From NCBI GenBank assembly GCA_963575745.1, contig CAUYUJ010021036.1, positions 81,908 through 145,907 on the forward strand: a stretch of 64,000 nt of DNA. Reading direction: 5' to 3'. This document shows positions 62,875-64,000 of this stretch, piece after piece (position 1 is the stretch's first letter; the number at the start of each line of letters is the position of its first letter). The position numbers and the translations under genes were made by a program. Below the pieces are notes generated by a model. It ran no database searches, was not told the DNA's origin, and was given only the letters and a program-made list of their open reading frames with translations. This DNA is from Prorocentrum cordatum (Eukaryota > Sar > Dinophyceae > Prorocentrales > Prorocentraceae).

Positions 62875-63330
62875 ATGGAGCGCAGCTTTCGCGGCGCAAC
62901 CGATCCTAACCACGACGAGGATGAGGGCAGCAGCACCCAGGTCAAGCGCGAGCAGATACCAGATGAGGACGTGGACGTGACGGGCAGCAGTGACTCGGAG
63001 GACGGCGCAATCCAGGACGAGATCCAGCTTCTGCAGCCGCAGGGCGACTCCCAGGCGCCCGATCGCTCGCCCGATCCCGAGGAGGCGGTGGTCTACACAG
63101 AGAAGAGAACGCACACGAATGTGCAATATAGCGTGACGAAGCTACAGCAGTACAGGGCCGAACAATTGCCAGAGTTTGCGAAGACGGTCTTTGCCAAGAT
63201 GCGCTTGAAGCCGATGAATGATGGCACGACCAAGCGGATCAAGTACACCATCGGGTACAATGTGGAGGTAGAATCGACCAGGCAGCGGCTGGTGCCTGTG
63301 AGCCGCTTGTCACCACGGCCCGTGCCCTAG
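62875..63330 (+). CDS. Acidic protein of the module, copy 2
   Basis: 151 residues from ATG 62875, downstream of the relic spliced leader. It reads MERSFRGATDPNHDEDEG, SSTQVKREQIPDEDVD, SDSEDGAIQDEIQLLQPQGD, AVVYTEKRTHTNVQYSVTKL, YRAEQLPEFAKTVFAKMRLK and a C-terminal part IKYTIGYNVEVESTRQRL. One acidic unit replaces the three in copy 1. An ATG seven bases upstream (62868), used in copy 1, is closed by a TAA here. Single-exon structure with a relic leader suggests a retrocopied gene. No known domain. Confidence 0.55.
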   Translation: MERSFRGATDPNHDEDEGSSTQVKREQIPDEDVDVTGSSDSEDGAIQDEIQLLQPQGDSQAPDRSPDPEEAVVYTEKRTHTNVQYSVTKLQQYRAEQLPEFAKTVFAKMRLKPMNDGTTKRIKYTIGYNVEVESTRQRLVPVSRLSPRPVP

Positions 63331-63664
63331 TGCCTAGTGGCCCTCGGCCTGTGCGGTGGGCTGCGGGACCGTGACGGCGGGAATCCCGCGCCCCCCCCCT
63401 TTTTCCTTGCCCGCCAGCCCTCATTCGAATCGGATGTTGTGCCTCGACCTCGGCCTGTTCCCTGTTCCCTTTCTCCTCCGCAATCCATCCAACTCACATG
63501 CCTCCTCCTCCATCCTCCTCCTCCTCCAAATCCCTCTCTCCCCCCTCGTGCTTCTTCCACAGGGATCGAGAGGATCGACCCCGCCCACCATGAGGCAGGC
63601 ATGTAAATTGCACCTACAGGTGCCTGGGTCGTGGGTCTGGGGCCTCTCGTATGTGCGTTGTGGG

Positions 63665-64000
63665 GTAGGGGGAGGAGGAGGAGGAGGAGGAGGAGGAGGA
63701 GGAGGAGGACAAGGAGGAGGAGCGTAGCGAGCTGCTCAGGAGAGAGGGAGGTGGCAGGCGAATGATAGACGATGTGGGGGGGAGGCAAATGAGGAGGGGG
63801 AGGAGGATGAAGGATGGATGAGGAGGGGGAGGATGGAGGAGGAGGAGGATGGAGGAGGGGAATGGAGGAGGAGGATGGAGAGGGATGCGTGCGCACATGC
63901 ATTTTCACATGCATGTGAGTTCGGCCGTTCGATGAGGAGGGGGAGGCGGATGAGGAGGAGGAGGAGGAGGAGGCGGAGGGGGAGGCGGGGGGGGAGGACG
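63665..64000. repeat. GGA microsatellite at the module end, with CATGCATG motif
   Basis: GGA/GGC/GAT tract matching 41240-41595 of copy 1; CACATGCATTTTCACATGCA lies at about 63895-63914. The Ser/Pro minus-strand frames are rejected. Confidence 0.85.

Larger units (their letters stand above)
59382..64000 (+). repeat. Duplicated module, copy 2 (largely open), cut by the window end
   Basis: Direct copy of 36735-41595, 22.4-22.6 kb away. Here the exon-like frame, the zinc-finger frame and the acidic frame are all open, and the relic spliced leader is closer to consensus. Against copy 1 it lacks 18 bases near 60225, has eight extra bases near 60707, keeps 41 bases with the finger Cys residues and lacks the T-rich insertion. 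The right end is not reached in the window. Confidence 0.85.

Overview
The window looks like nuclear DNA of a dinoflagellate. The grounds are: a retroelement of a type I know from dinoflagellate genomes (reverse transcriptase box VDDG, RNase H block GDN, a gag-like region with a CCCH finger); two relics close to the dinoflagellate spliced leader; exons with AG|G junctions and short direct repeats at the intron edges; high GC; and very large amounts of GGA/TCC, GA and CAT microsatellite. No rRNA, tRNA or CRISPR was seen. The species cannot be fixed. Most long open frames here are microsatellite translations or shadows and were not annotated.

Layout. 0-2.1 kb: dead LINE reverse transcriptase on the minus strand. 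2.1-13 kb: gene-poor DNA holding three small inverted-repeat transposon families (two copies each), two foldback elements and microsatellites. 13.1-14.06 kb: 5'-truncated LINE with an intact YADD box. 16.2-27.95 kb: a large plus-strand retroelement: a 2,273-residue gag-like polyprotein with an unusual membrane-spanning, Cys-rich front part; then, in another frame, reverse transcriptase, RNase H and a region with C5-cytosine methyltransferase-like motifs, interrupted by one in-frame TAG and one in-frame TGA; then a third frame ending in a zinc-finger-like block. 28-34.3 kb: nested dispersed and tandem repeats. 35.26-35.67 kb: a small Lys/Ala-rich basic protein. 36.7-41.6 kb and 59.4-64 kb: two direct copies of a module of about 4.8 kb with a zinc-finger/coiled-coil protein, a relic spliced leader and an acidic protein; the first copy is decayed, the second largely open.

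43-51.1 kb: a multi-exon gene of unknown function, several exons of which join in phase. 52.8-58.9 kb: a second multi-exon gene with an Ala/Lys-rich helix, acidic 141-residue repeats, a CxxC...CxxC finger and a split cytosine-C5 methyltransferase domain with altered motifs IV and VI. Introns in this stretch are rich in microsatellites and often flanked by short direct repeats, as expected of introner-like insertion.

The main theme is therefore retroelements and DNA methyltransferases: one methyltransferase-like domain sits in a retroelement reading frame, and a differently built one sits 31 kb away in an intron-bearing gene with a similar small zinc-binding motif. Whether they are historically connected cannot be told without alignments. 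Exon borders are inferred by eye from reading frame and splice signals; transcripts would be needed to confirm them.
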